Source: Cryptomeria japonica (Eukaryota; Streptophyta; Pinopsida; Cupressales; Cupressaceae). From it: DNA of 64,000 nucleotides. Location of the stretch: NCBI RefSeq assembly GCF_030272615.1, contig NC_081414.1, positions 47,980,501 to 48,044,500 of the forward strand, written 5' to 3'. The notes under the pieces are model-generated. The model saw only the letters and a program-made list of their open reading frames with translations, was not told the origin of the DNA and searched no databases. The position numbers and the translations under genes are program-made. Shown one piece after another: positions 35,104 to 46,174 of the stretch (positions are counted from its first letter, which is position 1; every line of letters starts with the position of its first letter).

Positions 35104-36030
35104 ATGACAACTAACATTTTTAGGAAGGACAGTTTGAAACTTGATGGAACTAACTATGGTATATGGAAGATCATAATGGAGACACATCTAAATTGCATTG
35201 GAAGAGACATATGGGATGTTAAAAAGAACGGCTATGTTGGTCCTACACTGAATCAACCTAATCCACCAACATTGGGTAAAGATCAGGAAAATGATTGCAA
35301 AGCAAGAGAAGCACTTTTGAGCGTATTATCAAATTAGTAAATCAGGGGATTATCAGACCGATCTACTGCTAAAGCTATTTGGGATAAATTGGAGACACTA
35401 AATGAAGGAGATACCATTGTCAAAATTGCAAAACTGGAATGATTCCGGGTTAGGTATGAAAATTTGAAAATGGAAGAAGATGAAAGAATTTCTGCTTTCA
35501 TGGAAAGAGTTAATGAAATAGTTTTAGGAATACAATGTTGTGGAGGATCCTTAAGTGAAGATGAAATTGTTTCTAAAGTTTTAAGAGCATTTCCACTAGC
35601 ATACAAAATGAAAGTAACTTCTATTAATGAGTTGAGAACAATGCCTAATACATCAGTATCTAGAGATACCTTGGTTAGAAAAATTTCAGCATTTGAGCTT
35701 GAGGAATTTGGTCCTGTTGCTACAATTAAAATAGATTTGGCCTTCAAAGCATCATCATCTGCATCATCATCTGACAAATCTAATTGGAAAGCACTTTATG
35801 CAAGAGAACTTGATGATATCAGAAGGGAAAATGAAGAACTGGAAGAACTTGAAGCACTATTTGCAAGGAAAATGCCTAAAGGTCCAGTTGGAAGTAAGTA
35901 TGAAGGTAAAGCACCATTTAAATGTTTTAACTACAATAAAGTTGGTCATATGGCATCTAGATGTCCTGACAGATATGCAAGATTGAGAGAGGAAGATAAA
36001 AGAACATATAAGCCTAACCCTGAATATTAG
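35104..36030 (+). pseudogene. gag: Element D gag
   Basis: The ATG at 35104 follows the PBS by 43 bases. The N-terminus shows LKLDGTNYGIWKIIMETHL, the common start of plant Copia gag. Further on are ISAFMERVNEIVLGIQ and DEIVSKVLRAFPLAYKMKV. The zinc knuckle reads CFNYNKVGHMASRC, with the second Cys replaced by Tyr. Two adjacent stops at 35335-35340, another near 35440 and a TAG at 36028 interrupt a single frame. Confidence 0.92.
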
Positions 36031-39000
36031 AGATATAGATTTAAGAAGAATAGAGATAAATCATGTTACTATGCTGATGAAGGAGTTACTAATGATTCTG
36101 ATGAAGAACCGACAAACAATGGATGGGCTTTTGTTGCAATAAAAGAAGATCAACTGACACCTACTGTTCCACCGGTAGAGCAAGCCTTGGCAGCTAAAAT
36201 TGAAGAAAAGGATGAATGGATCATAGATTATGTATGTTCACATCATATGACTGGTGATAAAAGTAAATTCTTATCTTTTCAGGAATATAGTGGAGGTCTA
36301 GTAAGATTTGGGGATGATAAATCTTGTTTGATCAAAGGAAAAGGCACTATATCTTTGGATGGTAAGAACAATACTGACAATGTTTATTATGTTGAAGGTT
36401 TGAAGCATAATCTTACGAGTGTTGGTCAATTAGTTGAAAAGGGATTTCAGTTACAATTCAAGAATGGTAAATGCAAAATCCTGAACATAACTGGATTGGA
36501 GATTGCAACTGGTAATCAGACTAAAGGTAATATCTTTCATTTGAATAACAACAAAAAGACATGCTTGATTGCACATATTGATGAGAGTTGGTTATGGCAT
36601 AAGAGACTCTATCATGTAAATTTTGATTGTATTGTAAAGATCAGTTCAACTAAGGTAGTAAGGGATTTACCTAATATTGTGAAACCTCATAACCCGATAT
36701 GTAAGGAATGTCAAATGGGAAATCAAGTTAGAACAAATTTTAAGAGTGTTTCTGAGAAATCCAATAATGTTCTTGATTTAATCTATACTAACTTGTGTGG
36801 TCCGACAAGGACAAGAAGTCTACAAGGAGATAGACACTTTATGCTAATTATTGATTATTATTCTAGAATGTGTTGGGTTACTTTTCTCAGGGAGAAATCA
36901 GAAGCTTTTGGAAAATTCAAACTATTCAAGGCAATGGTAGAAAATGAATCCGGTAATAAAATCAAATGTTTAAGATCTGATCAAGGAGGAGAATTTACAT
37001 CTTAGGAGTTTAATACATTTTGTGAAGTGACTGGAATCAGAAGACAACTATCGACACCCCAGACACCTCAGCAAAATGGAATTGTGGAAAGGAAGAACAA
37101 AACTATTTTGGATGTAGCTAGAAGCATGATATTGGAAGCAAACCTACCTCGTGTGTATTGGAGAGAAGCAGTGAATATAGCGGTTTACACTTTTAACAGA
37201 TTTCACATCAAAGGTGAAACCGGTAAGACCCCTTATGAACTATGGTTTGGTAATACTCCTACTCTTAAATATTTTAGAATATTTGGAAGAAAATGTTATA
37301 TTAGGAGAGATGAGTATATTGGTAAATTTGATCCTAGAAGTGATTAAGGAATATTTCTTGGTTATTCATCTAAGAGAAAGGCATATAAATGTTTTAATAA
37401 AAGATTGCAGAAAATCATTGAGAGTGCTAATGTGAAGATAGATGAACAATTTAGAGGGAATTCAAGGTCTATAAATTCTAAACCGGTAGTTGAGATGATC
37501 ATAAATGAACCAATACAGAGTGCACCGGTACAGAGTGTGGATCCAGTCACACCGGCATCATCAGAGAATTCCATAGTGACTAAAGAACAACAACATGTGA
37601 ATAAACCTAGGCATGTAAGACTGAATCACTCAGAAAACCAGATAATTGGGAATAAGTATCAAAGAGTTATGACAAGAGGAAGACTGGCAAATGAAGAGGT
37701 ATGTTTAATTTATCAAATTGAACTGGCATCTGTTATTGAGGCATGTGAAGATGAACATTGGATTAAAGCAATGGAAGATGAATTAGAACAAATTGAAAAG
37801 AACAATACATGGACATTAGTTCCCCGGCCTAAAGAAAAAAATGTAATTGGAACTAAATGGGTATTCAAAAAAAAACTTAATGAAGATGGCAAGGTAATCA
37901 GGAACAAAGCAAGATTAGTGTGTAAAGGATATTCATAGAAAGAGGGAATTGATTATAATGAAACATTTGCACCGGTAGCTAGAATTGCGGCAGTCAAATT
38001 ATTTCTTGCATTTTCATCTCATAAGAACTATAAAGTATATCAAATGGATGTAAAATGTGCATGGTAATCTTGAAGAGGAAGTTTACATTGAACAACCTGA
38101 TGGATTTTCATTGACAAATAATGAAGATATGGTTTGCAGATTAAGGAAAGCTTTGTATGGATTGAAGCAAGCTCCTAGAGCTTGGTATGCTAGATTAGAC
38201 AAATATCTTTTGAAGCTTGGATACACTAAAGGTAATGCTGACAACAACTTATATTTCAAAGTGACTAATGATGAAATCTTGGTTATTGAAGTTTTTGTTG
38301 ATGATATCATTTTTGGAGGAGAAGATGGATTGTGTAAAGACTTTGCTAATAAGATGCAGGAAGAATTTGAAATGTCTATGATTGGGGAGATAAAATTATT
38401 TTTAGGATTGCAGATTTCACAGACTGATAAAGGTATATTCATATGTCAAACAAAGTACTTGAAGGAACTATTGAAGAAATTTGGTATGGAAAACTCTAAA
38501 CCGGTAAGTACTCCTATGACTACAACTGATAAATTGACATTGAAGGATGATTCAGCTCCTGTTAATCCGACAAGATACAAATCTATGATTGGAGGTTTAC
38601 TGTATTTTGACACAAACAAGACCTGATATAATGAATGCAGTATGTATTGTTTCAAGATTTCAGAGTAATCCTAAAGAAAATCATGAATCAATAGTAAAAA
38701 GGATTTTCTGGTATCTACAAGGCACAACAAATCTTGGTTTATGGTATCCTAAAGATGAATTTTTTTATTTATGTGCATACATCGATGCAAATTGGGCAGG
38801 AGATGTAGATGACAAAAAGAGCACCACTGGCGGAATAGTCTTTCTTGGTAGCAGATTGATTTCATGGTTGAGCAAGAAACAAAGTTGTACATCACTATCA
38901 ACAACATAATCATAATATGTTGCAACAACAACTAATTGTACTTAAGTATTATGGATTAAGCAAATGTTGAAGGACATCAAGGTAAAATGCAAAGAACCTA

Positions 39001-39308
39001 TAATCATTTATTGTGATAATTCAACAACAATTTATATATCAAAGAATCCGGTATTCCACTCTAAGACTAAACATGTTTCTATCAAATACAATTTTCTGAA
39101 AGAGAATGTTGAAGCAAAAGAAGTAAGATTAGTTTATGTGAATACTAAAAAGCAGATTGCAGATATCTTTACTAAGCCTTTGCCTAAGGAAAATTTTGAA
39201 TATCTCAGAGAGAAGCTTGGGGTAATACCCTCACCGATAGAGATTTCGACAGATGAAGATTGGCATCAAACCAACAGAAATAATAGAGAAACCTTTTTTC
39301 GGCTTTGA
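36031..39308 (+). pseudogene. pol: Element D pol: protease, integrase, RT, RNase H
   Basis: The protease motif is WIIDYVCSHHMTGD near 36220, so the D-S-G centre is lost. GAG-pre-integrase (SWLWHKRLYHVNFD) and integrase follow; the first catalytic Asp is Asn (IYTN), while CLRSDQGGEF and NGIVERKNK are kept. RT has VYQMDVK and the catalytic FVDDIIFGGE. RNase H has IDANWAGD, where Asn replaces the Asp expected in DADWAG, and YCDNSTTIY. Stops fall near 37003, 37345 and 37936; the frame shifts near 38060 and 38610. The C-terminus IADIFTKPLPKENFEYL is the usual Copia end. Confidence 0.93.
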
Positions 39309-39626
39309 TGGAGGAGAGCTACTTCTCAGGGGGAGTAGTTGGTTATAACAATTGGCTATTGCAATTGGTTATATGAGTTGGTTGTATGTTTTGGTATTTT
39401 TATTGCTTTGGCATTTGATGTCAAAGGGGGAGAGATATCTATGGAAAAAATTGGTATGTAGGAAACATTATCCTAGGGGGAGAGATTATTCATTGAGGGA
39501 AAGATATATTTTTGGTATTGATCTATTCTGGAGATTGTTGGTTTTTGGTTTTTGGTTTTTGGCATTCTGTTTTGGCACTTAGATGTTTTTCCATCTTGTG
39601 TTGGCATCAATTCCAAAGGGGGAGAT
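39309..39626 (+). other. 3' tail of element D with repeated polypurine tracts and PPT
   Basis: The main tract is CCAAAGGGGGAGAT at 39613-39626, touching the LTR. Others are at about 39328 (AGGGGGAGTAG), 39424 (CAAAGGGGGAGAG) and 39475 (AGGGGGAGAG). There is also a short TTTTTGG direct repeat at 39540-39562. No coding potential is seen. Confidence 0.8.
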
Positions 39627-40695
39627 TGTTGGTATTATGGATGTGTTTCATTAGTTTTGTCATTGATGTCAACACTTATCATTCTGGAGATCTTTGGTTA
39701 TGTTGAACCGACACATTGTGTTCACCGACCTGTTCAATGACTTATGCACAGTCACTGATATATTGTTCACCGGCACTAAGGATGACTTATTATCATTTGG
39801 AGATCACTTGGTTATGTCAAAGATATGGTTTGGATACTTGGTTTTGGAATTATGGTTAATGGTCTAAGCGGGTTGACATATTTGTTGTTACCAGCAAATT
39901 GGTCTAGGTTATGGACCGATATGCATTATCTATTCCAGATCACCACGACACGTTATGGAGATGATTTATTAATTGGATATTGTTTTAAATGTATCGAGCC
40001 GACATGATGCATCACATCTTAACTTTTTTGTAATTGATTATATTTTAATATTCTTAGTGAGTCGACCTACACATTTGGTCTTAGGTTTTGGTATATATGT
40101 AAGATCTCAATTGATGAGATCAAGGAGAGAATGTAATAGTATATGCTATATGGTATTGTATCATGGTATGTGCAAATATTTAAGATCATATGAGCAGACC
40201 ATAGAGAAGGTTCAAGGAAGGTTTGAAGGTGATTATCAGAGCTTAACTGGTACTGAATCCAACATTGGAGATGCTACTTTGAGCAGCACATTATCATTGG
40301 ATTTAACCATCCAATTGTAGTCAGTGTGACTCCTATTTTGTGATTGGGCAGTGAGCTCTAGGTTATTGGCCTTTCTGCATGTGTAGACCCCATTTGTATA
40401 CACATACTATCTGCAATAGTATCATCTGGTTGTGGGTAAGGTTTCCCACCATGGTTTTTCCCCTTACAGGGTTTCCACATACAAATCTTCATGTTATGTG
40501 TTGTGGATGTTGTTTCTCTTTCTGTTTTATGAATTAAGTTTCACCAGTATTAATATTAACTGCTAATCTGTCAGCCGACATTAAGTTTGGTTTACTGGTA
40601 TTATGCATCAAGTTTGATTAAGTTATAATTGGGTAGAAATCAATTGACAACTGATTCAGCCCCCCCCCCTTACAGTTTCCTCCCGGGTCCTAACA
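39627..40695 (+). repeat. 3' LTR of element D
   Basis: It begins TGTTGGTATTATGG and ends GGGTCCTAACA, followed by CATAA. It matches 33975-35046 with scattered substitutions and the short indels noted there. Confidence 0.95.
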
Positions 40696-40700
40696 CATAA

Positions 40701-40989
40701 GACATCCAGAATAGTGCAAAAGGCTACTGAGAGCTACACTCATTTGGGAACTTGGAGAGGAGAGGAACAAGGGAGGATTAGCTACAAGCATGGTGGAGGA
40801 CATTTTGAGATGCCTTGTTGGATTTCTTAGATTTATCAAGCTTTCTATTTTATGTGTTGTGTCTCTCTTGATATGCTTGCTTAGGGTAGTGTTTGATTTG
40901 TGATTTCTAACACTAACACTTGATTTGTTGCTTGTTTGTTTTGTGTTTGTCTTGACAATATCCTAACCATCCCTTTTTGCTAAACATCA
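40701..40989 (+). repeat. 5' LTR of element E, part after nested element D
   Basis: The sequence resumes after the CATAA duplication and has no relation to D. Its end is placed at CA 40989, two bases before the tRNA-Trp complement, by analogy with other LTRs. Without the 3' LTR the exact end is unproven. Confidence 0.6.
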
Positions 40990-40991
40990 TT

Positions 40992-41030
40992 TGGTGAACC
41001 CAACATGAATCGAACACGCAACCTTCTGAT
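40992..41030 (+). other. Primer-binding region of E: 39-nt complement of tRNA-Trp 3' half
   Basis: TGGTGAACCC starts the region, the complement of GGGTTCACCA at a tRNA 3' end. The match continues through the T-arm (AATCGAACACGCAACC) and into the 3' strand of the anticodon stem (CTTCTGAT). Compared with plant tRNA-Trp(CCA) as I remember it, only two positions differ, both G-to-A in CpG. A standard PBS is 12-18 nt, so this copy is unusually long and ends about where a tRNA 3' half would. Confidence 0.75.
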
Positions 41031-41087
41031 ATCTTTTTTTGAGAACTATTAAATTTTTCATGTTTTAATTGACACACAGGTTGTGCT

Positions 41088-41410
41088 TTAGTGCCATTGT
41101 TCACGCTCTAGTGCCTTCGAAAGTTGGTACTTTAGCGCTATTGTTCCTAATAATAGCATCATTGTCTCTCAACTGACGCTATTGTCTTTCTTTTAATGTT
41201 TTTGACCACTTAATAACAATATCATGTCTAGTTTTAACGCTTTTAGCTCACTGTTTGACATAATTAATTATGTTTGACAAAGTTATTTTAGTGCTTATGT
41301 ATCTTTTTATAGCATGTTTGCACTTATTTTAGTGCTTGTTTTTTTATTCAGCACTTTCATGTTAAATAGCGCTTCTATTTCCACACAGAGTAGCGCTATT
41401 GTTACAGAGA
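41088..41410 (+). repeat. AGCGCTA-rich degenerate repeat cluster in E leader
   Basis: Words such as TTTAGCGCTATTGT, TAGCGCTTCTATT and GTAGCGCTATTGTTAC recur, mixed with decayed forms (TTTAGTGCC, ACGCTATTGTC, TTTTAGTGCTT). AGCGCT is a palindrome. A similar cluster is at 63560-63900, near the other end of the internal region of E. Confidence 0.65.
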
Positions 41411-41589
41411 GTTGTAAATTTTTTTTCCTTGTAACCGAAAAACCAAAAATATTAGGCTTGTAGAAGCCCACCAAACATTTGGATTTTACTAACTAATTAT
41501 CTTTTGTGCATGTTTGGACTAACCCCATTTTTGTAGGATTTCCAAAAATTAAGCTTAGGAAGTAAATTTATTCATGTTGCTAACTTTGT

Positions 41590-42090
41590 CTTTAAAGTTA
41601 AGATAAAATGAATTCACTTTCTTTTCTTGGTTAAAATCAACTTCACTTCCATTTGGGCTCTTAAAATGAATTGCATATTTTGTTTGGGCTTGTAAAAAGA
41701 ATCTCACTTGTCCAGTTAAAAAGAACCACAAAACTCCAAACCCAACAAAATTTATTTTTTTGCAAGTTAGGGACAATTTGAATTTGGTGCTTAAAATCAA
41801 CAAGACAATTTTTATTTCTTGCATCGAACTAAAATTCACAATCAACACTTCATTTTGGGCAAGATTAAAAAGAACAAGCCATTTGTCCCTTCAATTTCAA
41901 TCTATTTACTTCAAGCAAAACATGTTCTCAATTCAGTTGACCATGATTTCAAGTTCCTAGACTATAAAACATTTTGCCTTGAAGTTAAAAAGAACACCTA
42001 TTTGTTGGAGCAACATCTCCAAATAGTTAGATCACATTGCTATATTTTGGTTAAAAAGAACAAGTGTTTTTGGTGGTTGGCACACTTGTG
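41590..42090 (+). repeat. Dispersed GTTAAAAAGAAC-type repeats in E leader
   Basis: The word TTAAAAAGAAC occurs near 41716, 41867, 41988 and 42053, often followed by an ACAAG or CAC and a TTTG word, with related TAAAATGAATT or TAAAATCAAC forms between. Spacing is 65-150 bases and uneven. This looks like an old, diverged repeat; no function is visible. Confidence 0.5.
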
Positions 42091-43202
42091 CAAAGTTTGT
42101 CGAGTGGTCCTACTTCTAGCACACACTATCCTCTCCCTTGGCTTTCGTGGTCCTAGGTGCAAGAGAAAAGTGTTAGTAACACTCAAAATTTTATCTTTTT
42201 AAGAAAAGCCTGCCAAGAGACACATCACTCTTGGGAACGACCTCACATAGTAAATCCTTCGAGCTACTATAGAAATCAAGTGTGAGTGAAAGATGTAGCA
42301 TTGGGTATAGCTATTCCTATAATGTTACTTGCTGAAAGGACATATGGCCCCACCACAAGTTACAAGGCTCTTAAGTGAGTCACTGCAGAATGAACTTATG
42401 TCCAAAAACATCGAACATTACTAGACACCTTTTTATATAGAAACTAACCCGTTCTATTGATTGAGGATATTTGTGATAAATTCAGTGCAAGAGCATAGAT
42501 GGTTTTGCTCCCAAGATATTCACCATACATATTTCCTTGAGTAGAAACAGGGATTTTTGAAAGGTTACTTGTAGCTTGATAAAAGTGGTGACTCCCCCAT
42601 CATAGGGATCATCTATCTGTTATGCTCGCGCAAGTCTTAGTATATCACATTCTTACCTGCTAAGGCGGGATTCATAAAGTATGTAGTACCAAAGTTGAAG
42701 AAATATCAAGATGGCTGAAATTATTGAAACTAGCCATTTGACCTTAGGGATAAAATGTGTTTGAAGTGTCTTCGTTTTGCGTCAGACCAGTGATAAATTG
42801 AGCCAACTTCAAGCTTTTAGAAAAACATACACAAAAACATTTGAAAAGGGGTCAAAAAGTTCAAAGTTTAAGTTGATTTAGACCCACACTTATTTGTGCC
42901 TTTTGAGGCAACATTATTGTGTTTGTGTGCTTGCTCTAATTTCCTGTCAAAGAAAATCAAAACCAATTCAAAAACATGTATTCATCCAACACAAATTTTC
43001 AAAACCAACATTTGGCAAAAATAAAAACAAAGTGAAAACCAGATATCAAATTATATGATCATCCTTCACATTTTGAGAAAGAAGAATCTTCATCAGCATA
43101 TCAATTTGAAGAAAAGACCATTGAGTTCAAAGGCTTTTATCAAAAGAAGGAAATTTTTCTATGTAAATAGACAATTTTTTGTCTCACACAGAACCTTCTT
43201 GT

Positions 43203-44401
43203 TGTTGGCATTTTGATGAATATGTTGTGATTGTCATTGATGGACACACACTTGCTATGAGATCACTTTGTGAATGTATGAATTATGCTCAACTGGTAAT
43301 TGTTCCAAACCGGTATCATGTTGTAGTCTTTAGACTATTGATGTTATGAAGAAAGTGTTTACCGATCTCAAGCGGTATAAAGACCAAAGTGGCATAGAGA
43401 AATCAAATGGTTTAAGGATCTCAAGCGGAGAAGAGCAAAGGAGCCAGAAGTGGCAGTTATCTTTTTCCCAGTGTTCAATTTTTGTCAGTCGGTAATCTGT
43501 TAAACCGGTATTACTCTGAGTTACCAACTGGTAACCAGAAAAGTTGTATAAACCAGTAATACTCTGTGATGAGTTACCAACCAGTATATTTTTGTGATGA
43601 GTTACCATCCACCGACACTTTGAAGGTGATTTTGTGTCATGTTATCAAATGTGTCTAGATACAATGAACCGAGGAACTTGGAATGTAATCCTATTGGACC
43701 GACATGAAATTAGATTCCTTTTTAGAACATCATGTCTAGGGTTTTGTATGCGTATGTATGAGAGTAGTTGTTAGGTTTTGGTGGTCATTGAAGCTCTTGT
43801 ATGTGCAATCTTAACTGAGAAGATCAAGTCTGTAGAGTGTGGATTTACTGAAGACTGAAGTAATGCTGAAGAGCATTAGCTATGTGCTGCAATGGATCTA
43901 ATCAAGTAGACTGTGCCATTTGCTAGATCATTCACTTGTTGATTACTCACATCTTTGACAAGTTAGAAACCCTTAACTGGGTAGGCCCAGAAAAGCCTTT
44001 GTAAATCCTCTAACAAGGTGGTTCACATCTGTGGATCTGAAATCCTCTCACAAGGTAGTCTTTAATCGGACTTATCTCCTAACAAAGACTGAGATTCCTA
44101 ACAAGATCTGTTATGGTAAAGAACATTGTATGACCTTAATTGGTCTGGTTACTATTCTATGGATAGTTACTTGTGAGTTTCATCTCACCGTGGTTTTTCC
44201 CATTTGGGTTTCCACATCAAAATCTCTTGTGTTATGGTGATTGTGCTTCTATGGGTGAATGCCTTATTTGCTATTTGGTTTGCATGTGTGTTAACCGGTT
44301 TGTTTGTTAAACTGTTTTACCGGTTTACTGCTAGACTGTTAAAGTGTTTAAGTACAGTATTTTTTGGTATACTAATCCACCCCCCCTCTTAGTATTCATC
44401 A
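43203..44401 (+). repeat. 5' LTR of element F
   Basis: It pairs with 49708-50908. CCGG sites that survive in the 3' LTR (near 50035, 50057 and 50087) read CTGG or CCAG here (43525-43590), a sign of cytosine deamination. The CACCGTGGTTTTTCCC ... GGGTTTCCAC module is at 44186-44216 and a C-run at 44380-44386. Confidence 0.95.
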
Positions 44402-44403
44402 AT

Positions 44404-44415
44404 TGGTATCAGAGC
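44404..44415 (+). other. Primer-binding site, element F
   Basis: TGGTATCAGAGC, two bases after the LTR, is a perfect complement of the 3' end of plant initiator tRNA-Met. It is the same primer type as in Copia elements A, B and D. Confidence 0.9.
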
Positions 44416-44451
44416 CAGCCTTTCTATAAGTCTAACCACTTGGAAAGAGAT

Positions 44452-45732
44452 ATGGGGGAATACACTATGAGGGAACTTACTCATTGACTCACTCAGACTG
44501 AGCAAGCCTATAATGAACTTAATGTCAAATATAAGGCCTCTCAAGCGAAAAGAAGAGAGCATGCTGAAAAATTGATGGAGCTAACTGAAAACAGTTCTTC
44601 TGATGAAGCGGACATGGAAGCCTTAATTCAAGAAGTTGAAAAATTGAATGAGTCCAATGCCAACCTAAGAAGGTAACTTGAAGGCCTAACTATCAGAATG
44701 TGTCAAGAGCTTGAGAATCAGAGGAAAGCTAAAGATCTAATAAAAGACAAAGATCATGAGATCTCCAAGCTGAAGTAAGAGATCAGTGCACTTACCGCTT
44801 GTCTTCATGAAAGAAAAATGGAAAAAGAAGAAGTGTAAGGTGAACTAAACATGGCAATCTCTGAGAATGCAACCTTGAAGGAATCCAATGCTGCCATTTC
44901 CAAAGAACTCACTGAGTCAAAGGAAATACTTGCCAAATTCAATAAGAGCTCTGTCAAGCTGGAGCAGAAGCTTGAATCAGCTAAACTGATAAAGAATACC
45001 AATGGACTTGGTTTCTTTGAATATGAGGAAGGTGAGACCTCAAGAACAAAAAGTGGAGCATCAAAGAAACAACCGACATCAAAGGAGAAAGGTAAGCAAA
45101 AGTTCAAACCTGTTTGCTGTAATTGTCTCAAGGAAGGACACACTGCTAATGTATGTAGAAGTAAGGCTTACAATAATTTTCCTTATATTCTAAATGATAA
45201 GCCTAGACCCAATAGATTCAATGGAAATTGTTATGCATGCAACAAGTTTGGGCATAGAGTATTTGAATGCAGGTCTATCGTGCACAATACCGGAAGGTAT
45301 CCTCAAAGGAGTCAAGGAGTTTTTCCTGAATCCTCTAAGAACTGGAACCCAAACCGGTTTAATACCTATAGTCATCAGTCAGGTAGCGATGGCTATCAAG
45401 CGGCAACCGGATGGAGAGCAATCTGTGTGATTTGTCATGGTCATGGTCACACTACAGCAACATGCAGAAGGAAGAATGGAAACATGAATAATGGACCTTG
45501 GAGAGCACCTAAAATGGTTTGCTATCACTGCAACAAACTGGGTCATACAACAAGATTCTACAGAGCAAGAAAGAGTATATCAGATGATATACTGGTCACT
45601 TCAGAAGGAAAGATTAATGTTGAAATTGTTCAAGCAGATATGGAGAAAACCTGGAAGAAGAAGCCAGAAGAAGTGATTCAAGTAGAACCGGTTTATGCAC
45701 CTAGTGTGGAAGTCGTTGAACCGGCAAACTAA
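44452..45732 (+). pseudogene. Element F ORF1: coiled-coil protein with four zinc knuckles
   Basis: The ATG at 44452 opens a 427-codon frame with four stops in the first third (near 44485, 44674, 44776 and 44836); several could come from CAA-to-TAA. The N-terminal 200 residues are strongly helical and charged (LIQEVEKLNESNANL, KELTESKEILAKF). Four knuckles follow: CCNCLKEGHTANVC, CYACNKFGHRVFEC, CVICHGHGHTTATC and CYHCNKLGHTTRFY (last Cys lost). A short acidic C-terminus ends at 45732. It is probably an RNA-binding structural protein replacing gag. No Copia capsid signature is seen. Confidence 0.87.
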
Positions 45733-46174
45733 GCGTTAGAAAATCTTAGGGGGAGCAAATGGTGAAATATCACGAACCCCTGGTTTACACCGGTAAAAGA
45801 CCTCAACCGGTATGTGATACCTGTCAATTGGTAGAAGATCGAAAATGGTAAAAGGCAAATTAGGGTTTACGCCCTAATAGTGGAGCATTTATTGCAGTAG
45901 GTGAAGAACTTGTTTAAAAGAATTTTTCAAAGTCATATTTCACTTATCAGTTCACGAGCGAAGAAGTTTTCAAGCACAGAGCGAAGAAAAGCGATTTGGA
46001 TTGCAATTCAAAGAATTTATCAAAATCCTGAAGAAGAATCAGAAGAAAACATCTATTGGTGAAGTGTAGAACACAAAGTGGTATTTCAGCAACCAAAGGT
46101 GTGTGTAGCAAAATTTAAATTATGAGCCCTAAATTTTGACTTTCGAAGGTATTTTTCAAAATTCTCTATTTATC
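45733..46174 (+). other. Spacer between ORF1 and ORF2 of element F
   Basis: There is no ORF in these 442 bases. A GGGGGAG tract lies at 45750-45756 just after the ORF1 stop, resembling the polypurine tracts at the element's 3' end. The rest looks like a transcript leader. How ORF2 would be translated (second transcript, splicing or reinitiation) is not evident. Confidence 0.55.

Larger units (their letters stand above)
33975..40695 (+). mobile_element. Ty1/Copia element D, nested in the LTR of E
   Basis: D has LTRs of 1072 and 1069 bp beginning TGTTGGTATTATGG and ending CCTAACA, flanked by the 5-bp duplication CATAA (33970-33974 and 40696-40700). PBS, gag, protease, integrase, RT, RNase H and polypurine tract are all in Copia order. 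Stops and two late frameshifts inactivate it. It is younger than E, whose LTR it splits. Confidence 0.95.
41031..43202 (+). other. Leader of element E, part before nested element F
   Basis: There is no convincing ORF in this 2.2 kb. It holds an AGCGCTA-rich cluster at 41088-41410 and, at 41590-42090, a set of short repeats of the form GTTAAAAAGAAC. Further on (42180-43200) I see only unique, AT-rich sequence with no recognisable motif. The last five bases, CTTGT, are the 5' target copy of F. The leader resumes at 50909. Confidence 0.7.

Noticed and set aside
40992-41030. A tRNA gene
   Set aside because: Only the complement of the 3' half is present, with no D-arm or acceptor 5' strand. It sits at the PBS position, so it is a primer-binding region.
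41760-42202. ORFs in the E leader
   Set aside because: They overlap repeats, have no start context or recognisable motif, and their composition follows AT-rich DNA.
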